The notes beneath the pieces were generated by a model. That model searched no databases. It saw only the letters and a list, made by a program, of their open reading frames with translations, and was not told the DNA's origin. This document shows, piece by piece, positions 28,771-39,799 of a stretch of 64,000 bases of DNA (within the stretch, counting starts at the first letter, position 1; every line of letters begins with the position of its first letter). The DNA comes from Mesobacillus boroniphilus JCM 21738 (GTDB lineage: Bacteria > Bacillota > Bacilli > Bacillales > Cytobacillaceae), in contig NZ_BAUW01000011.1 in the NCBI RefSeq assembly GCF_000517385.1, positions 1 to 64,000 on the forward strand. The letters are read 5' to 3'. Both the position numbers and the translations under genes were made by a program.

Positions 28771-29723
28771 TGGCTCTGCGTAAACATCAGGAACCACCAG
28801 AAGTACCGTCAATTCCTGACGACTGGTTCGCTCCTATAGAAAAAAGTGACTCGGAAGCAGAAGCTGTTGTCAGGCCTAGCCTGTCGTATTGGCAGGATGC
28901 ATGGAGACGCCTCCTGAAAAACAAGCTTGCAATGATGGGGTTATTCTTCTTATCTGTTTTGACATTCATGGCGATTTTCGGGCCTGTCATTTCGCCTCAT
29001 ACTGTTGACCATCAGGATTTGGTCAATCAAAATCTTCCTCCGTCAAGTGAGCATTGGTTTGGAACCGATGAGCTCGGGCGGGATGTATTTACCCGGACTT
29101 GGTATGGGGCACGTATATCATTATTCGTCGGCATTGCTGCAGCATTGATTGATTTTCTTATCGGAGTCATTTATGGCGGGATTGCAGGCTATAAAGGCGG
29201 CAGGACAGACCACTTCATGATGAGAATCATAGAAGTTCTTTACGGGCTTCCATATTTGCTTGTAGTTATTTTAATCAGTGTAGTAATGGGACCAAGCCTT
29301 GCTACGATCATTTTCGCACTGACGATTACAGGCTGGATAGGAATGGCGCGGATTGTCCGCGGACAAGTCCTGCAGATCAAGAACTACGAATACGTGTTAG
29401 CATCTAAAACATTCGGAACGAAAACTGCAAGAATCATCCGCAAAAATCTGCTGCCAAATACGATGGGACCAATCATTGTGCAAATAACACTTTCCGTTCC
29501 ATCTGCTATCTTTGCTGAAGCATTCCTTAGCTTCCTTGGTTTGGGAATCCAGGCACCGCTTGCAAGCTGGGGATCTATGGCAAGTGATGCTTTGCCGGTT
29601 ATTTTATCAGGTGACTGGTGGAGGCTGTTTTTTCCGGCATTCTTCATTTCAATGACAATGTTTTCGTTTAACGTTTTAGGTGATGGGCTTCAGGATGCAC
29701 TTGACCCGAAGCTAAGGAGGTAG
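28767..29723 (+). CDS. dppC: Dipeptide/murein-peptide ABC permease DppC
   Basis: 318 residues, second permease subunit. An N-terminal cytoplasmic lead and the [17 protein letters not shown] motif are typical of OppC/DppC. The EAA loop is [20 protein letters not shown], with about six helices. AAGGAGG lies before ATGATG. Translationally coupled to dppB, five bases before dppD. Intact. Confidence 0.93.
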   Translation: MMALRKHQEPPEVPSIPDDWFAPIEKSDSEAEAVVRPSLSYWQDAWRRLLKNKLAMMGLFFLSVLTFMAIFGPVISPHTVDHQDLVNQNLPPSSEHWFGTDELGRDVFTRTWYGARISLFVGIAAALIDFLIGVIYGGIAGYKGGRTDHFMMRIIEVLYGLPYLLVVILISVVMGPSLATIIFALTITGWIGMARIVRGQVLQIKNYEYVLASKTFGTKTARIIRKNLLPNTMGPIIVQITLSVPSAIFAEAFLSFLGLGIQAPLASWGSMASDALPVILSGDWWRLFFPAFFISMTMFSFNVLGDGLQDALDPKLRR

Positions 29724-29728
29724 GCAAC

Positions 29729-30723
29729 ATGGAAAAAGTACTTGAAGTAAAAGACCTTCATGTTTCATTCAAGACATACGGCGGTGAAGTTAAAGCTGTC
29801 CGTGGAGTCACTTTTGATTTACATAAAGGGGAAACTTTAGCGATTGTAGGGGAGTCAGGTTGCGGGAAGAGCGTAACTTCACAAAGTATCATGAGATTGA
29901 TTCCGGAACCACCCGGCAGGTTTGATGGTGGCTCCATCGTTTTTAAAGGGAAAGATCTTACGAAGCTTAAGGATTCGGAGATGCGAAAAATTCGCGGTTC
30001 TGATATATCGATGATTTTCCAGGATCCGATGACTGCATTGAATCCGACTTTGACAATCGGGGATCAGCTGACTGAAGGAATTCTCCAGCACATGAACCTG
30101 TCAAAGGAGCAGGCAAAGAAAGTGGCGGTACAAATGCTTGACCTGGTGGGAATACCGAGCCCACAAGTCCGCCTGAAACAATACACTCATCAATTCAGCG
30201 GTGGTATGAGGCAAAGGATTGTTATCGCCATGGCGCTAGTTTGCCAGCCGGAGGTTTTGATTGCGGACGAGCCAACAACAGCGCTTGACGTGACAATCCA
30301 GGCGCAAATTTTAGAATTGTTCCGTGATATCCAGAAAAAACAGGCGTCTCGATTATCCTGATTACACATGACCTAGGAGTTGTGGCACAGGTCGCAGATC
30401 GAATCGCCGTCATGTATGCTGGCAAAATAGTCGAAACCGGGACAAGGAGAGAAATTTTTTACAATCCACAGCACCCATATACGAAAGGGTTGTTAAATTC
30501 TGTTCCACGTTTGGATGTTGATGGTGCTGAGCTGATACCGATCGCCGGGACTCCGCCTGATTTATTCTCTCCGCCAGTTGGATGTCCGTTTACAGCCCGA
30601 TGCCCATATGCGATGGAGGTTTGTGACAAAGTCTACCCTACAGCAACAAAGCTTTCCGAAAGCCATGGTGTGGACTGCTGGTTTCAGGATGAGCGAGCAA
30701 AAAAATTACTCGCCAGCAGATAG
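29729..30723 (+). CDS. dppD: Peptide ABC transporter ATPase DppD, one frameshift
   Basis: ATPase of about 331 residues after repair. Walker A GESGCGKS, signature FSGGMRQR, Walker [15 protein letters not shown], and an OppD-type C-terminal extension with the four-Cys iron-sulfur-like region ([14 protein letters not shown]). The A run at 30334-30340 is one base short; repaired, it reads [18 protein letters not shown]. Energises DppBC together with YkfD or another ATPase. Confidence 0.92.
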
Positions 30724-30783
30724 TGTTCAATCAGGCAATTGCCTTTTTGATATAATTTTAAGTCAACATAAGGGGGAAACAGA

Positions 30784-32408
30784 GTGAAAAAGTTATTAAC
30801 CATGCTCATGGCAGCAATGCTTGTGTTCACGATGGCTGCATGTACCGCCAACGATAATGCAGGTAAAGAAAAAGAAGGAAACGAAAGTGGGGAAAAAGGG
30901 GAGGAAAAGGTCCTTTACCTAAACAATGGCCAGGAACCAACTTCCTTTGACCCGCCAATCGGTTTTGATTCTGCATCTTGGAACGCTTTGAACAATCTGA
31001 TGGAAGGTCTTACACGCCTGGGGAAAGACCATCAGCCAGAAGCGGCAACTGCAGAAAAGTGGGTTGTATCTGAAGATGGTAAGACATACACATTCCACAT
31101 TCGTGAAGATGCAAAATGGTCCAATGGTGACGATGTAACAGCAAAAGATTTCGAATTCGCCTGGAAGCTCTATTGGATCCTTCAACTGGTTCAGCTGCAG
31201 CTTTCCTTGGTTATTTCATTGAAGGCGGAGAGGAATTCAACAGTGGAGAGGGTTCTGCTGACAATGTAAAAGTAAAAGCAGTAGATGAAAAGATGTTTGA
31301 AGTTACTTTAACAAGCCCGCAGGCATATTTCTTAAGTGTCATTGCCAACCCGGCATTCTTCCCGATCAATGAAAAAGTTGCGAAGGAAAACCCTGAATGG
31401 TTCTCCGAAGCTGACTCATTCGTAGGCAACGGACCATTTAACCTCGCAAGCTGGGAGCATGACACAAAATTCGTCATGGAAAAGAACGACCAGTACTGGG
31501 ATGCAGAAAACGTAAACCTTGACCGTGTTGAGTGGGCAATCGTTGACGACACAAACACTGAGTATCAAATGTATCAGGCTGGGGATTTGGATGTTTCAGA
31601 TGTTCCAGCAGAGTTAAGTGATAAGTTGTTTGAAGAAGGAAAGGTACAGGTTGAAGATCAGGCAGGAGATTATTTCTACCGCTTCAATGTTACAAAAGAA
31701 CCGTTCCAGAATGTAAATATCCGTAAAGCCTTTGCACTTGCTGTTGACCAGCAAAAGATTGTTGACTTTGTTACAAAGAACAAAGAAAAAGCTGCATATG
31801 GATTTGTTTCTCCTGGATTCCAGGATCCATCAGGCAAGGACTTCCGTGAAGTAAATGGAGATTTCAATAAAACTGATGTAGAAGAAGCTAAAGCATTGTT
31901 GGAAAAAGGAATGGAAGAAGAGGGTTATACCGAGCTTCCTGAAGTTACTCTGACATACAGCACAAGCGATGTACACAAAAAGATTGCAGAAGCTTTACAG
32001 CAAATGTTCAAAGAAAACCTTGGTGTTGAAGTCAAGCTTGCGAACATGGAATGGAACGTATTCGCGGAAGAACAGAAAGCACTAAAGCACCAGCTATCCC
32101 GCAGTTCATTCCTTGCTGACTATGCTGATCCAATCAACTTCCTGGAAAACTTCCAGACTGGCCACTCCATGAACCGTACTGGCTGGGGCAATCCGAAGTA
32201 TGATGAGCTAATTAAACAAGCAAAGAATGAATCTGACGAAGCAAAGCGTTTTGACTTAATGTATCAGGCAGAGAAGATTTTGTTTGAAGAAGCACCAATC
32301 TTCACTGTTCACTTCTACAACCAAGTTTATCTTCAAAATGAAGCTGTATCTGATGTTGTCCGCCATCCGGTAGGATACCTTGAATTAAAGTGGGCAGATA
32401 AGAAGTAA
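30784..32408 (+). CDS. dppE: Peptide-binding lipoprotein DppE, one frameshift
   Basis: Solute-binding protein of about 541 residues (family SBP_bac_5). The lipoprotein signal peptide ends in MAAC at Cys20. Family blocks are LEGLTRLGKDHQPEAA-like (here MEGLTRLGKDHQPEAA), FAWK-ALLDPSTGS and FVGNGPFNL. One G is missing near 31167 (AAGGCT read as AAGCT). The start is GTG at 30784 behind AAGGGGG. Captures murein or other peptides for DppBCD. A terminator follows. Confidence 0.92.
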
Positions 32409-32415
32409 TGTTTCT

Positions 32416-32455
32416 AAGAAAGAGGTGTTCATCTTGGAACACCTCTTTCTTACTA
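32416..32455 (+). terminator. Terminator after dppE
   Basis: Perfect 15-bp stem, AAGAAAGAGGTGTTC (32416-32430) with its complement at 32437-32451. It would split dppABCDE from ykfABCD unless read-through occurs. Confidence 0.85.
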
Positions 32456-32518
32456 GTACATACCATTTTAAAATATCCTTAATACATATGAATCTTCTTT
32501 TTGCGGCAAAGCTGGCCT

Positions 32519-32690
32519 GTTGCTATTACCCAAAATGATCCGTCAGGTGCATTTAGGGCAAAGCAAGGCATTTGCACTTACCCAAAATGATCTGTGAACT
32601 GCATTTAGGGCAAAGCAAGGCATCTGCTATTACCCAAAATGATCCGTGAACTGCATTTGGGGCATAGCAAGGCATCTGATGTTCGGGCAG
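32519..32690. repeat. Tandem 52-bp repeat (about 3 copies)
   Basis: TACCCAAAATGATC recurs at 32527, 32579 and 32631, exactly 52 bases apart. Each unit has imperfect complementary arms, CCCAAAAT and ATTTAGGG or ATTTGGGG, around a GATCCGTGAACTGC centre, then AAGCAAGGCAT. It lies between dppE and ykfA; nothing else is visible in the 375-base gap apart from the terminator at 32416. Confidence 0.88.
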
Positions 32691-32783
32691 AGCAGGTATC
32701 TAACTATATCACATGAGCTCTTAAAGTAGTCAGTAAAATTATTATGTCTACTTGAAAACTATAATAAAAGGGAGTCGATTGAA

Positions 32784-33704
32784 ATGACAATGAAGCCCAA
32801 TCGTCTGAAAAAAGGAGATACCGTGGCGGTCATAGCGCCAGCGAGTCCGCCTAATAAAGAAAATTTGAAACGCGGCTTAAAATTTGTTGAGGATTTAGGG
32901 CTCAATTATAAATTAGGAAAATCACTTTATACTGAATATGGCTACCTTGCCGGGAATGATGAAGAGAGACTGGCAGACTTACATGAGATGTTCCTTGATG
33001 ATGATGTCAAAGGAATCATTTGTGCTGGCGGCGGTTATGGCACAGCGCGAATTGCGTCAGCAATAGACTATGATGTTATTAAAAATAATCCTAAAATCTT
33101 TTGGGGCTACAGCGACATTACCTTCTTGCACACTGCAATCAGGCAGCAGACAGGATTGGTAACTTTCCATGGTCCAATGCTTGCTTCGGATATTGGAAAA
33201 GAAGGGGCTAATCAAATTTCCAAGGATACGTTCCAGCAATTGTTTACACCAGCAGAGCTAAATTATTCTACTGAACTCTCGCAAATTGAAGAACTGGTCC
33301 CAGGATCCGCAGAAGGATCATTAGTTGGCGGAAACCTCTCGCTTCTTTCAAGCTCTATGGGCACACCATTTGAAATTGATACAGAAGGCAATATTCTGCT
33401 AATTGAAGACATTAATGAAGAGCCACGGGCTGTAGACAGGATGCTGAACCAGCTGTATATGGCTGGCAAGCTGCAGGAATCAGCGGGGATCATTGTCGGA
33501 GACTTTAATAACTGCGTACCAGAAAGAGAACTATCTTTAACTCTTGAAGAGGTTATCGACCATTACATTAAACTTGCCGGTAAACCGGCTCTCAAAGGAT
33601 TCAAAATCGGGCATTGCTCCCCTCACATTGGTGTGCCACTCGGGGCGGCTGCATCCATGAATACCAAAGAGAAAACGTTATTTGTTGAGAGCGGGATCAA
33701 ATAG
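32784..33704 (+). CDS. ykfA: Murein peptide LD-carboxypeptidase YkfA
   Basis: 306 residues, S66 serine-peptidase family (LdcA/MccF). It removes the terminal D-residue from murein tetrapeptide in the cytoplasm. Family blocks: VAVIAPASPP, CAGGGYGTARI, FWGYSDITFLH, HGPMLASD with the nucleophile region, LVGGNLSLLSSSMGT and the His-bearing GHCSPHIGVPLG near the C-terminus. First of four ykf genes in B. subtilis order. Intact. Confidence 0.9.
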   Translation: MTMKPNRLKKGDTVAVIAPASPPNKENLKRGLKFVEDLGLNYKLGKSLYTEYGYLAGNDEERLADLHEMFLDDDVKGIICAGGGYGTARIASAIDYDVIKNNPKIFWGYSDITFLHTAIRQQTGLVTFHGPMLASDIGKEGANQISKDTFQQLFTPAELNYSTELSQIEELVPGSAEGSLVGGNLSLLSSSMGTPFEIDTEGNILLIEDINEEPRAVDRMLNQLYMAGKLQESAGIIVGDFNNCVPERELSLTLEEVIDHYIKLAGKPALKGFKIGHCSPHIGVPLGAAASMNTKEKTLFVESGIK

Positions 33705-33723
33705 AACCAAAGGAGATATGTTT

Positions 33724-34830
33724 ATGATTATTGAAAAAATCGAGACATTCCGTAATGCTGTCCCTTTGAAAAAGCCATTTAAAACCGCACTCCGTACAGT
33801 TACTGTAGCTGAAGCCATTTTTGTTAAAATAACCTGTGATAATGGGATTACCGGCTGGGGAGAGGCACCGCCTACATTGGTCATAACAGGGGACAGTCTC
33901 GTAAGTATCGAGGGTGCAATCAATGACGTCATCAAGCCGTTTTTATTAAAAAAGAATCTATTGAACTTTGAAGCCATTTTCCAGGGGTTAAAAACCATCC
34001 TTGTTAACAATACCAGCGCAAAAGCAGCCGTTGATATGGCATTGTACGACTGTATCTCGCAAAATTGCTGCCTTCCGCTCTATCAATTCCTTGGAGGCTA
34101 CAGAAACGAGATTGAAACCGATTTTACTGTAAGTGTGAACAGCCCTGAAGAAATGGGTGAGGATGCTTTTGGTTATGTCAGCAATGGGTTCAATGTACTT
34201 AAGGTTAAGGTAGGAATCGGTGAGAGCGAAACCGATATTGCCAGGATCCAGGAAATCCGCAAAAGAATAGGCAATGATATTAAAATTCGGCTCGATGCGA
34301 ACCAGGGATGGAAACCGAAGGATGCAGTCAGGGCGATCCGAAAAATGGAGGACCTTGGACTTGATATCGAGCTGGTTGAACAGCCAGTTAAAGCGGAAGA
34401 TCTGGATGGTTTGAAGCAGGTTACTGATTCAGTAGATACTTTAATAATGGCTGACGAGAGTGTTTTTTCACCCAAACAGGCATTTGAGGTGATTAGAAGA
34501 AGAAGTGCAGACCTTATTAATATTAAATTAATGAAGTCTGGCGGAATTTATCAAGCTCAAATGATTAACCAAATGGCTGAAACCGTAGGGATAGAATGCA
34601 TGGTTGGAAGTATGATTGAAACACGGCTGGGGATTACCGCTGCTGCCCACTTCGCAGCAAGCAAGAAAAACATCACACGTTATGATTTCGACGCGCCATT
34701 AATGCTGGCAAATGAAGCGATCTCAGGCGGAATAAAGTATAATGGTAGAAAAATCACACTTCCGGACCAACCAGGTCTTGGAATAGAAAATGTCCTTTCA
34801 GAAGGAGGAATTTCAGATGGAAAGCAATAA
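33724..34830 (+). CDS. ykfB: L-Ala-D/L-Glu epimerase YkfB
   Basis: 368 residues, enolase superfamily, muconate-lactonizing-type. Converts L-Ala-D-Glu to L-Ala-L-Glu. The catalytic Lys pair is in VLKVKVGIG, and metal ligands are in RLDANQGW, VEQPV and MADESVF; the second Lys is in INIKLMKSGG. ATG 33724 is chosen for AAAGGAG eight bases upstream. It overlaps ykfC by 14 bases. Intact. Confidence 0.92.
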   Translation: MIIEKIETFRNAVPLKKPFKTALRTVTVAEAIFVKITCDNGITGWGEAPPTLVITGDSLVSIEGAINDVIKPFLLKKNLLNFEAIFQGLKTILVNNTSAKAAVDMALYDCISQNCCLPLYQFLGGYRNEIETDFTVSVNSPEEMGEDAFGYVSNGFNVLKVKVGIGESETDIARIQEIRKRIGNDIKIRLDANQGWKPKDAVRAIRKMEDLGLDIELVEQPVKAEDLDGLKQVTDSVDTLIMADESVFSPKQAFEVIRRRSADLINIKLMKSGGIYQAQMINQMAETVGIECMVGSMIETRLGITAAAHFAASKKNITRYDFDAPLMLANEAISGGIKYNGRKITLPDQPGLGIENVLSEGGISDGKQ

Positions 34831-35746
34831 TATTTGGCTCGTCAATGTCCCTGTGGCAACTTTGTGGACTTCACATGATTCAGCGAGGGAAATCGACAGG
34901 GACGCAATTTCCGGTAACCTGAATTTAGATAAATGGCTTGAAAAGCTTACTTATGAGCCACGACTCCAATTGTGCGATGATAATCTGGTTCAATCACAGG
35001 TTTTATTTGGTCAGGAAGTCTTGGTCATTGCTGAAGTGAATGATTGGGCACATGTTATTGTCCCAGACCAGCCATCCGGAAAAGATCGTCGTGGATATCC
35101 AGGATGGATCCCAAAAGATCAACTGATTCAACAATCAGATTGGTATATCAAGCAGGGACCTGCAGCAGTCATTACCGCTAAAAAAGCCCTTCTATATTCC
35201 GAAAAAAACGAAAAGCTGATGGAATTGAGCTACCAGACCACATTGCCAATCGTGGAGGATATAGTCGATCGAATCCGCGTTAAAACACCAACTGGTATTG
35301 GCATCTTAAGAGATGAGGATGTAACTGTTATTCCATCTCATAATGAAATTCCTAAGAAGAATGGGGCGGCAATCGTCGCTGCTGGCGAACAATTCCTCGG
35401 ATTGCCATATCTTTGGGGCGGAATGAGCAGCTATGGCTATGACTGCTCGGGTTTCAGTTATAATATGTGCCTGGCGAACGGCTATATCATTCCGAGGGAC
35501 GCCCATGAACAGGCTGCTGCGGGTAAAGAAGTACCAGTGTCCGACATCCTGCCAGGCGACTTGCTCTTCTTCGCTTATGAGGAAGGAAAAGGCAGCATCC
35601 ATCATGTCGGTATTTATTATGGTGACGGCAAGCTTCTGCATTCACCGAATACTGGCAAGAATATTGAGATCATTTCTTTAAAAGGGACAATTTACGAAAA
35701 AGAACTCTGTGCAGCGAGACGCTACTGGATTGATACGGAGGAATAA
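34817..35746 (+). CDS. ykfC: Gamma-D-glutamyl-L-amino-acid endopeptidase YkfC
   Basis: 310 residues. Two SH3-like N-terminal domains are followed by an NlpC/P60 cysteine-peptidase domain. The catalytic Cys is in [12 protein letters not shown], and the His is in [21 protein letters not shown]. Cleaves D-Glu from diaminopimelate in the murein tripeptide. It has no signal peptide, so it acts in the cytoplasm on imported peptide, as YkfC does. AGGAGG precedes ATG 34817. Intact. Confidence 0.92.
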   Translation: MESNNIWLVNVPVATLWTSHDSAREIDRDAISGNLNLDKWLEKLTYEPRLQLCDDNLVQSQVLFGQEVLVIAEVNDWAHVIVPDQPSGKDRRGYPGWIPKDQLIQQSDWYIKQGPAAVITAKKALLYSEKNEKLMELSYQTTLPIVEDIVDRIRVKTPTGIGILRDEDVTVIPSHNEIPKKNGAAIVAAGEQFLGLPYLWGGMSSYGYDCSGFSYNMCLANGYIIPRDAHEQAAAGKEVPVSDILPGDLLFFAYEEGKGSIHHVGIYYGDGKLLHSPNTGKNIEIISLKGTIYEKELCAARRYWIDTEE

Positions 35747-35748
35747 AT

Positions 35749-36758
35749 ATGGAAAATGAAGTTTTATTAAGTGTAAGAGATTTAAAGAAGCATTTTACTA
35801 TGGGTAAAAATGAAATCCTTAAAGCAGTAGATGGCATTTCATTCGATATATATAAAGGCGAGACCTTTGGCCTTGTTGGGGAATCTGGATGCGGAAAATC
35901 AACGGCCGGCAGAACAATGATTGGACTTTATGACCGGACAGATGGAGAAGTTGTTTTTAACGGCAAAGACGTGCATTCGCTTTCGGAAAAAGAAAAATTT
36001 CAGTTCCATAAGCAGATGCAGATGATTTTCCAGGATCCATATGCCTCATTAAACCCACGTTCTACGGTAAAGGAAATTATATCTGAACCTATGGAAGTAC
36101 ATGGGCTGTTTCCAAACAAAAAAGAACGCTCTGAACGAATTTATCAGCTCTTGGAAGATGTAGGGTTGAATCGTGACCATGCGAACCGTTATCCACACGA
36201 GTTCAGTGGCGGGCAGCGTCAGAGAATAGGAATTGCAAGGGCACTTGCGCTTGATCCGGATTTTATTATAGCGGATGAACCGATTTCAGCTCTTGATGTA
36301 TCAGTCCAGGCACAGGTCGTAAACCTGCTGAAGCGTCTTCAGGAAGAAAAGGGATTGACTTATCTATTCATTGCTCACGACCTTTCCATGGTTAAGCAAA
36401 TCAGCGACCGGATTGGAGTTATGTATCTTGGGCATATCGTAGAGCTCACGGCTAGTAACCAGCTTTACAATAAACCGCTGCATCCATATACTCAGGCCTT
36501 GCTGTCTGCCATCCTATACCGGATCCGGATGTGGAGGATAAGCGGGAGCGTATCATCCTGCAGGGAGAACTGCCAAGTCCAATGGATCCGCCGAGCGGCT
36601 GTGTCTTCAGAACCAGATGCCAGCACGCTATGGACATCTGTGCCCAGAAGAAACCTGTCTGGCAGGAGATCGACAAAGACCATTATGTTGCCTGTCATTT
36701 ATATGATGAACATGTAGAAGGAAAAGATAAAAAAGAAATGCTTGTCAATATCAGATAA
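35749..36758 (+). CDS. ykfD: Peptide ABC transporter ATPase YkfD (OppF type), one frameshift
   Basis: About 336 residues. Walker A GESGCGKS, signature EFSGGQRQR, Walker [15 protein letters not shown], and an OppF-like C-terminus ([14 protein letters not shown]). One C is missing near 36514; repaired, it reads [23 protein letters not shown]. It likely pairs with DppD as the second ATPase of the Dpp importer, which otherwise has only one ATPase gene. Confidence 0.9.
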
Positions 36759-36772
36759 GGAACAGAATAGCC

Positions 36773-37576
36773 ATGAAAATAGAAGAATTAAGAGATAGAC
36801 TATCGAATGAACTCGCTGGGTGTAAGGGCCGGGCGAGTTTGTTTTTGGAGATTGAAGGAGAAATAATAGAAGTAAACAGCCAACAGGTTTACCAGTCTGC
36901 AAGTTTGATAAAACTGCCGATATTAATCGAGGCTTTGAGACAGATTGAAGCAGGTAAGCTGCAAAAAGACAGACTCGTGACTATTAAAGAAAGTGACAAG
37001 ATCGGAGACACGGGAGTTCTCCAGGCTATGAAAGTCAAGCAGCTGCCAGTCGAGGATTTGTTGTCACTTATGATCATTGTGTCGGATAATTCGGCTACTA
37101 ATCTATTGATTGATTTAATAGGGATAAATTCAGTCAATTCTACTATATCCAGAATCGGAATGAAGAACTCGATATTGCAGCGTAAAATGTTGGATTTCGC
37201 TGCCATCCAATCCGGACACGATAACTTTACGTCCGCAGCAGACATCGCATTGTGCCTGAAAGAAGCTGTTGCTGGAGGGGCTTTAAATACACACTCGAAA
37301 AACACATTCTTTTCGTTCCTCTTGCAACAACAATTTAAAGAAAAACTGCCATTTTATATGGATGATGCTCTATTAAAAATCGTAAATAAGACAGGAGAAC
37401 TTCCCGGAGTCGAGCACGATTGCGGTATTATAACATACGGTAAGAAGCAGGCATTTATTGTTGTGTTGATTGATGGACTTTCGGAAACCGAATCAGGAAA
37501 AACGACCATCCGACAGATTGGGAAGCACATAAACCGCTTTATAACAGGTATTTCGACAGAATCTAACCATATGTGA
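36773..37576 (+). CDS. Cytoplasmic class-A beta-lactamase-fold serine hydrolase
   Basis: 267 residues with all three penicillin-recognition motifs: SLIK (Ser-x-x-Lys) in SASLIKLPIL, SDN in VSDNSATNLL, and KTG in VNKTGELPG. There is no signal peptide or membrane segment, unlike secreted beta-lactamases. It follows ykfD by 14 bases with AAGGAACAG upstream. Position in a murein-peptide operon suggests it acts on muropeptides inside the cell, but its real substrate is unknown and lactam hydrolysis is not implied. Intact. Confidence 0.82.
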   Translation: MKIEELRDRLSNELAGCKGRASLFLEIEGEIIEVNSQQVYQSASLIKLPILIEALRQIEAGKLQKDRLVTIKESDKIGDTGVLQAMKVKQLPVEDLLSLMIIVSDNSATNLLIDLIGINSVNSTISRIGMKNSILQRKMLDFAAIQSGHDNFTSAADIALCLKEAVAGGALNTHSKNTFFSFLLQQQFKEKLPFYMDDALLKIVNKTGELPGVEHDCGIITYGKKQAFIVVLIDGLSETESGKTTIRQIGKHINRFITGISTESNHM

Positions 37577-37746
37577 TAGCTTTCGATATTGAAGTGATAT
37601 CAAATGCTAGCAATCTAATATCATGAGTTTAATAAAAATTTCTTAGAGGTTTAGCAGGTAATAATTCCAATTCTTTTATTGAATAACAAAATCAACAGAA
37701 TTAGAATAATTATTGTATCTATATTGATTTTGTAAGGAGAAATAAG

Positions 37747-39789
37747 ATGACGGTAAAGGAAAGCAGAGAGGCGATTTCCGCAGATGCAGCATCTGCCAAC
37801 AATTTATCACCCTATTTTGTTTGCATACATAAAAATTCAATCATCATTTCTATAGATGAAGGCGGTACTCAGTTGCTCGGGTACAAATACCCAGGTGAAA
37901 AAATAGGGAACTCAATATTTTCCTTTTTATCAAGCACCAACCAAGAAACAATCACAACCAGAATTGCTGCCATCGAACAAGGATCGATTTTGCAAGGTAG
38001 TATAATGAGTTTCGTAATTAATGGTATTCCAATGGATTTCCATGTTAGTTCTGAAAACACCATATATAATGGAGAATCGGCAATCAAGACTTGCCTACGC
38101 TTTATAACGCCCATGACCATTGATAACAATTACTTGGAAGAGAACGGCTCACTTATTCTTAGCTCAAATAAAGGAATTGTCATCACCACTCCAGATGGAA
38201 TGATTCAGGCCGTTAGTGATTCTTTTACTCGATTGACAGGCTATCTTAAGGAAAATGTCATTGGCAGAAATCCGCGAATATGGAAATCGCATAGCTACAC
38301 GCCGATTTTTTACAAGAGGATGTGGGATTCTATTTTAACCAGGGGATGCTGGGAAGGCGAGTTATGGAACAAGCGTAAAGATGGCAGCCATTATTTAATG
38401 AAGGTAAATATCTTTTCAATTTTGAACAAAGACAGCGATCTGGTGAATTACCTTGCTGTCTATACTGACCTTACAGAAGTGGAAATGCTGTCCCAGCAGC
38501 TCAAAGAACGCGAGGAACAGTTCAGGACGCTCGTTGAACTATCTCCGAATGCGATCATTCCCTCGCAATTTGATAAGATTGCCTATGCCAATCCACACAC
38601 TGAGGCCTTATTTGGAGCAAATTTGAAAGAGGTAATTGGTAAACCTGTGAGTTCTTTTTTCAGCGAGCATCCGAATATAGCTTCTAAAATTGATTTTAAT
38701 CAAAAGTCTGTAATTAGTTTTGAAGAGCAGTTGAAAAAGGGAGATTCATATATAGATATTGAAGTATCTTCTTCTTTGATTACGTATCAAGGAGAAAAAG
38801 CTGTTTTAACTGTTATAAAGGAAATTACAAAGCGTAAAAGCATGGAAAGAGCTTTGCGTGAAAGTGAAGAGCAGTATCGCTTTATCGCTGAAAATTCATC
38901 AGATATGACTGGAAGGCTTTCAAGTGAAGGAATTATTATTTATATATCTCCTTCAAGCAAGGGAATTCTGGGGTACAGAAACGATGAATTGTTTGGAACA
39001 AATATTTACGAGAAAATTCATCCCGAAGATCGCCAAAGCTTGCTTGGGCAATATGGAAATCCTAAGGAATTAAGCGGCATAGTAACATCGAGCTACAGGA
39101 TGCTGCATAAAAACGGCGGATATATATGGGCTGAAACTACAGTCAGACCGGTGAAGGACAAATCAGGTAAGGCTTCAGGAATGATGTTCGCCACAAGGGA
39201 TGTAAGTGCTAGGAGAACCATTGAAAATCAGTTAAGAGAAAGTAATTCACTCCTGAGAAAGCTTTCCTCTCTTGATGGATTGACCGAAATCTATAACCGG
39301 CGGGCCTTTGACGAATTCCTTAAGACAGAATGGGCTTTCGCTTGCAAGCATCAAACGCCAGTATCCTTGCTTCTTCTGGATATCGACTACTTTAAAAAAT
39401 ATAATGACACATATGGGCATATCCAGGGTGATGAATGTTTGAAATCAGTTGCCCGCGAGCTTGAACGATTTTTCCATGAAAAAGGTTATTTCGCTGCAAG
39501 ATATGGGGGCGAAGAATTCGCTGTTGTCCTGCCAAATACGGATGCGCAAAAAGCATCACAGTTAGCTGAGGGTTTCCAGTCAACCATCCTGGAGATGAAG
39601 ATTGAACATGCAAACTCCAAGGTAAGTGAAATCGTTACAATCAGTATTGGTGTATCATGTGTCAAGCCTTCGGATCCAGAAGAAATGAAGCAGATACTCG
39701 AATTTGCGGACCGGGCGCTTTACAAAGCTAAGCAAAACGGCCGAAATCGAATTGAAGTATGTGAAAGTGCGCAAAATAAACAGTTCTAA
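37747..39789 (+). CDS. PAS-domain diguanylate cyclase (GGEEF)
   Basis: 680 residues, soluble. Four PAS-like segments lie at about residues 20-115, 135-255, 258-368 and 375-497, with the last followed by a PAC motif. A GGDEF domain (about 510-672) contains SLDGLTEIYNRRAFDEF and the active-site RYGGEEF. The RxxD inhibitory site normally five residues before GGEEF is absent (the segment reads EKGYFAARYGG), so product inhibition is not expected. Makes cyclic di-GMP by family. The input signal is unknown. Intact. Confidence 0.88.
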   Translation: MTVKESREAISADAASANNLSPYFVCIHKNSIIISIDEGGTQLLGYKYPGEKIGNSIFSFLSSTNQETITTRIAAIEQGSILQGSIMSFVINGIPMDFHVSSENTIYNGESAIKTCLRFITPMTIDNNYLEENGSLILSSNKGIVITTPDGMIQAVSDSFTRLTGYLKENVIGRNPRIWKSHSYTPIFYKRMWDSILTRGCWEGELWNKRKDGSHYLMKVNIFSILNKDSDLVNYLAVYTDLTEVEMLSQQLKEREEQFRTLVELSPNAIIPSQFDKIAYANPHTEALFGANLKEVIGKPVSSFFSEHPNIASKIDFNQKSVISFEEQLKKGDSYIDIEVSSSLITYQGEKAVLTVIKEITKRKSMERALRESEEQYRFIAENSSDMTGRLSSEGIIIYISPSSKGILGYRNDELFGTNIYEKIHPEDRQSLLGQYGNPKELSGIVTSSYRMLHKNGGYIWAETTVRPVKDKSGKASGMMFATRDVSARRTIENQLRESNSLLRKLSSLDGLTEIYNRRAFDEFLKTEWAFACKHQTPVSLLLLDIDYFKKYNDTYGHIQGDECLKSVARELERFFHEKGYFAARYGGEEFAVVLPNTDAQKASQLAEGFQSTILEMKIEHANSKVSEIVTISIGVSCVKPSDPEEMKQILEFADRALYKAKQNGRNRIEVCESAQNKQF

Positions 39790-39799
39790 GCTAATTAAC

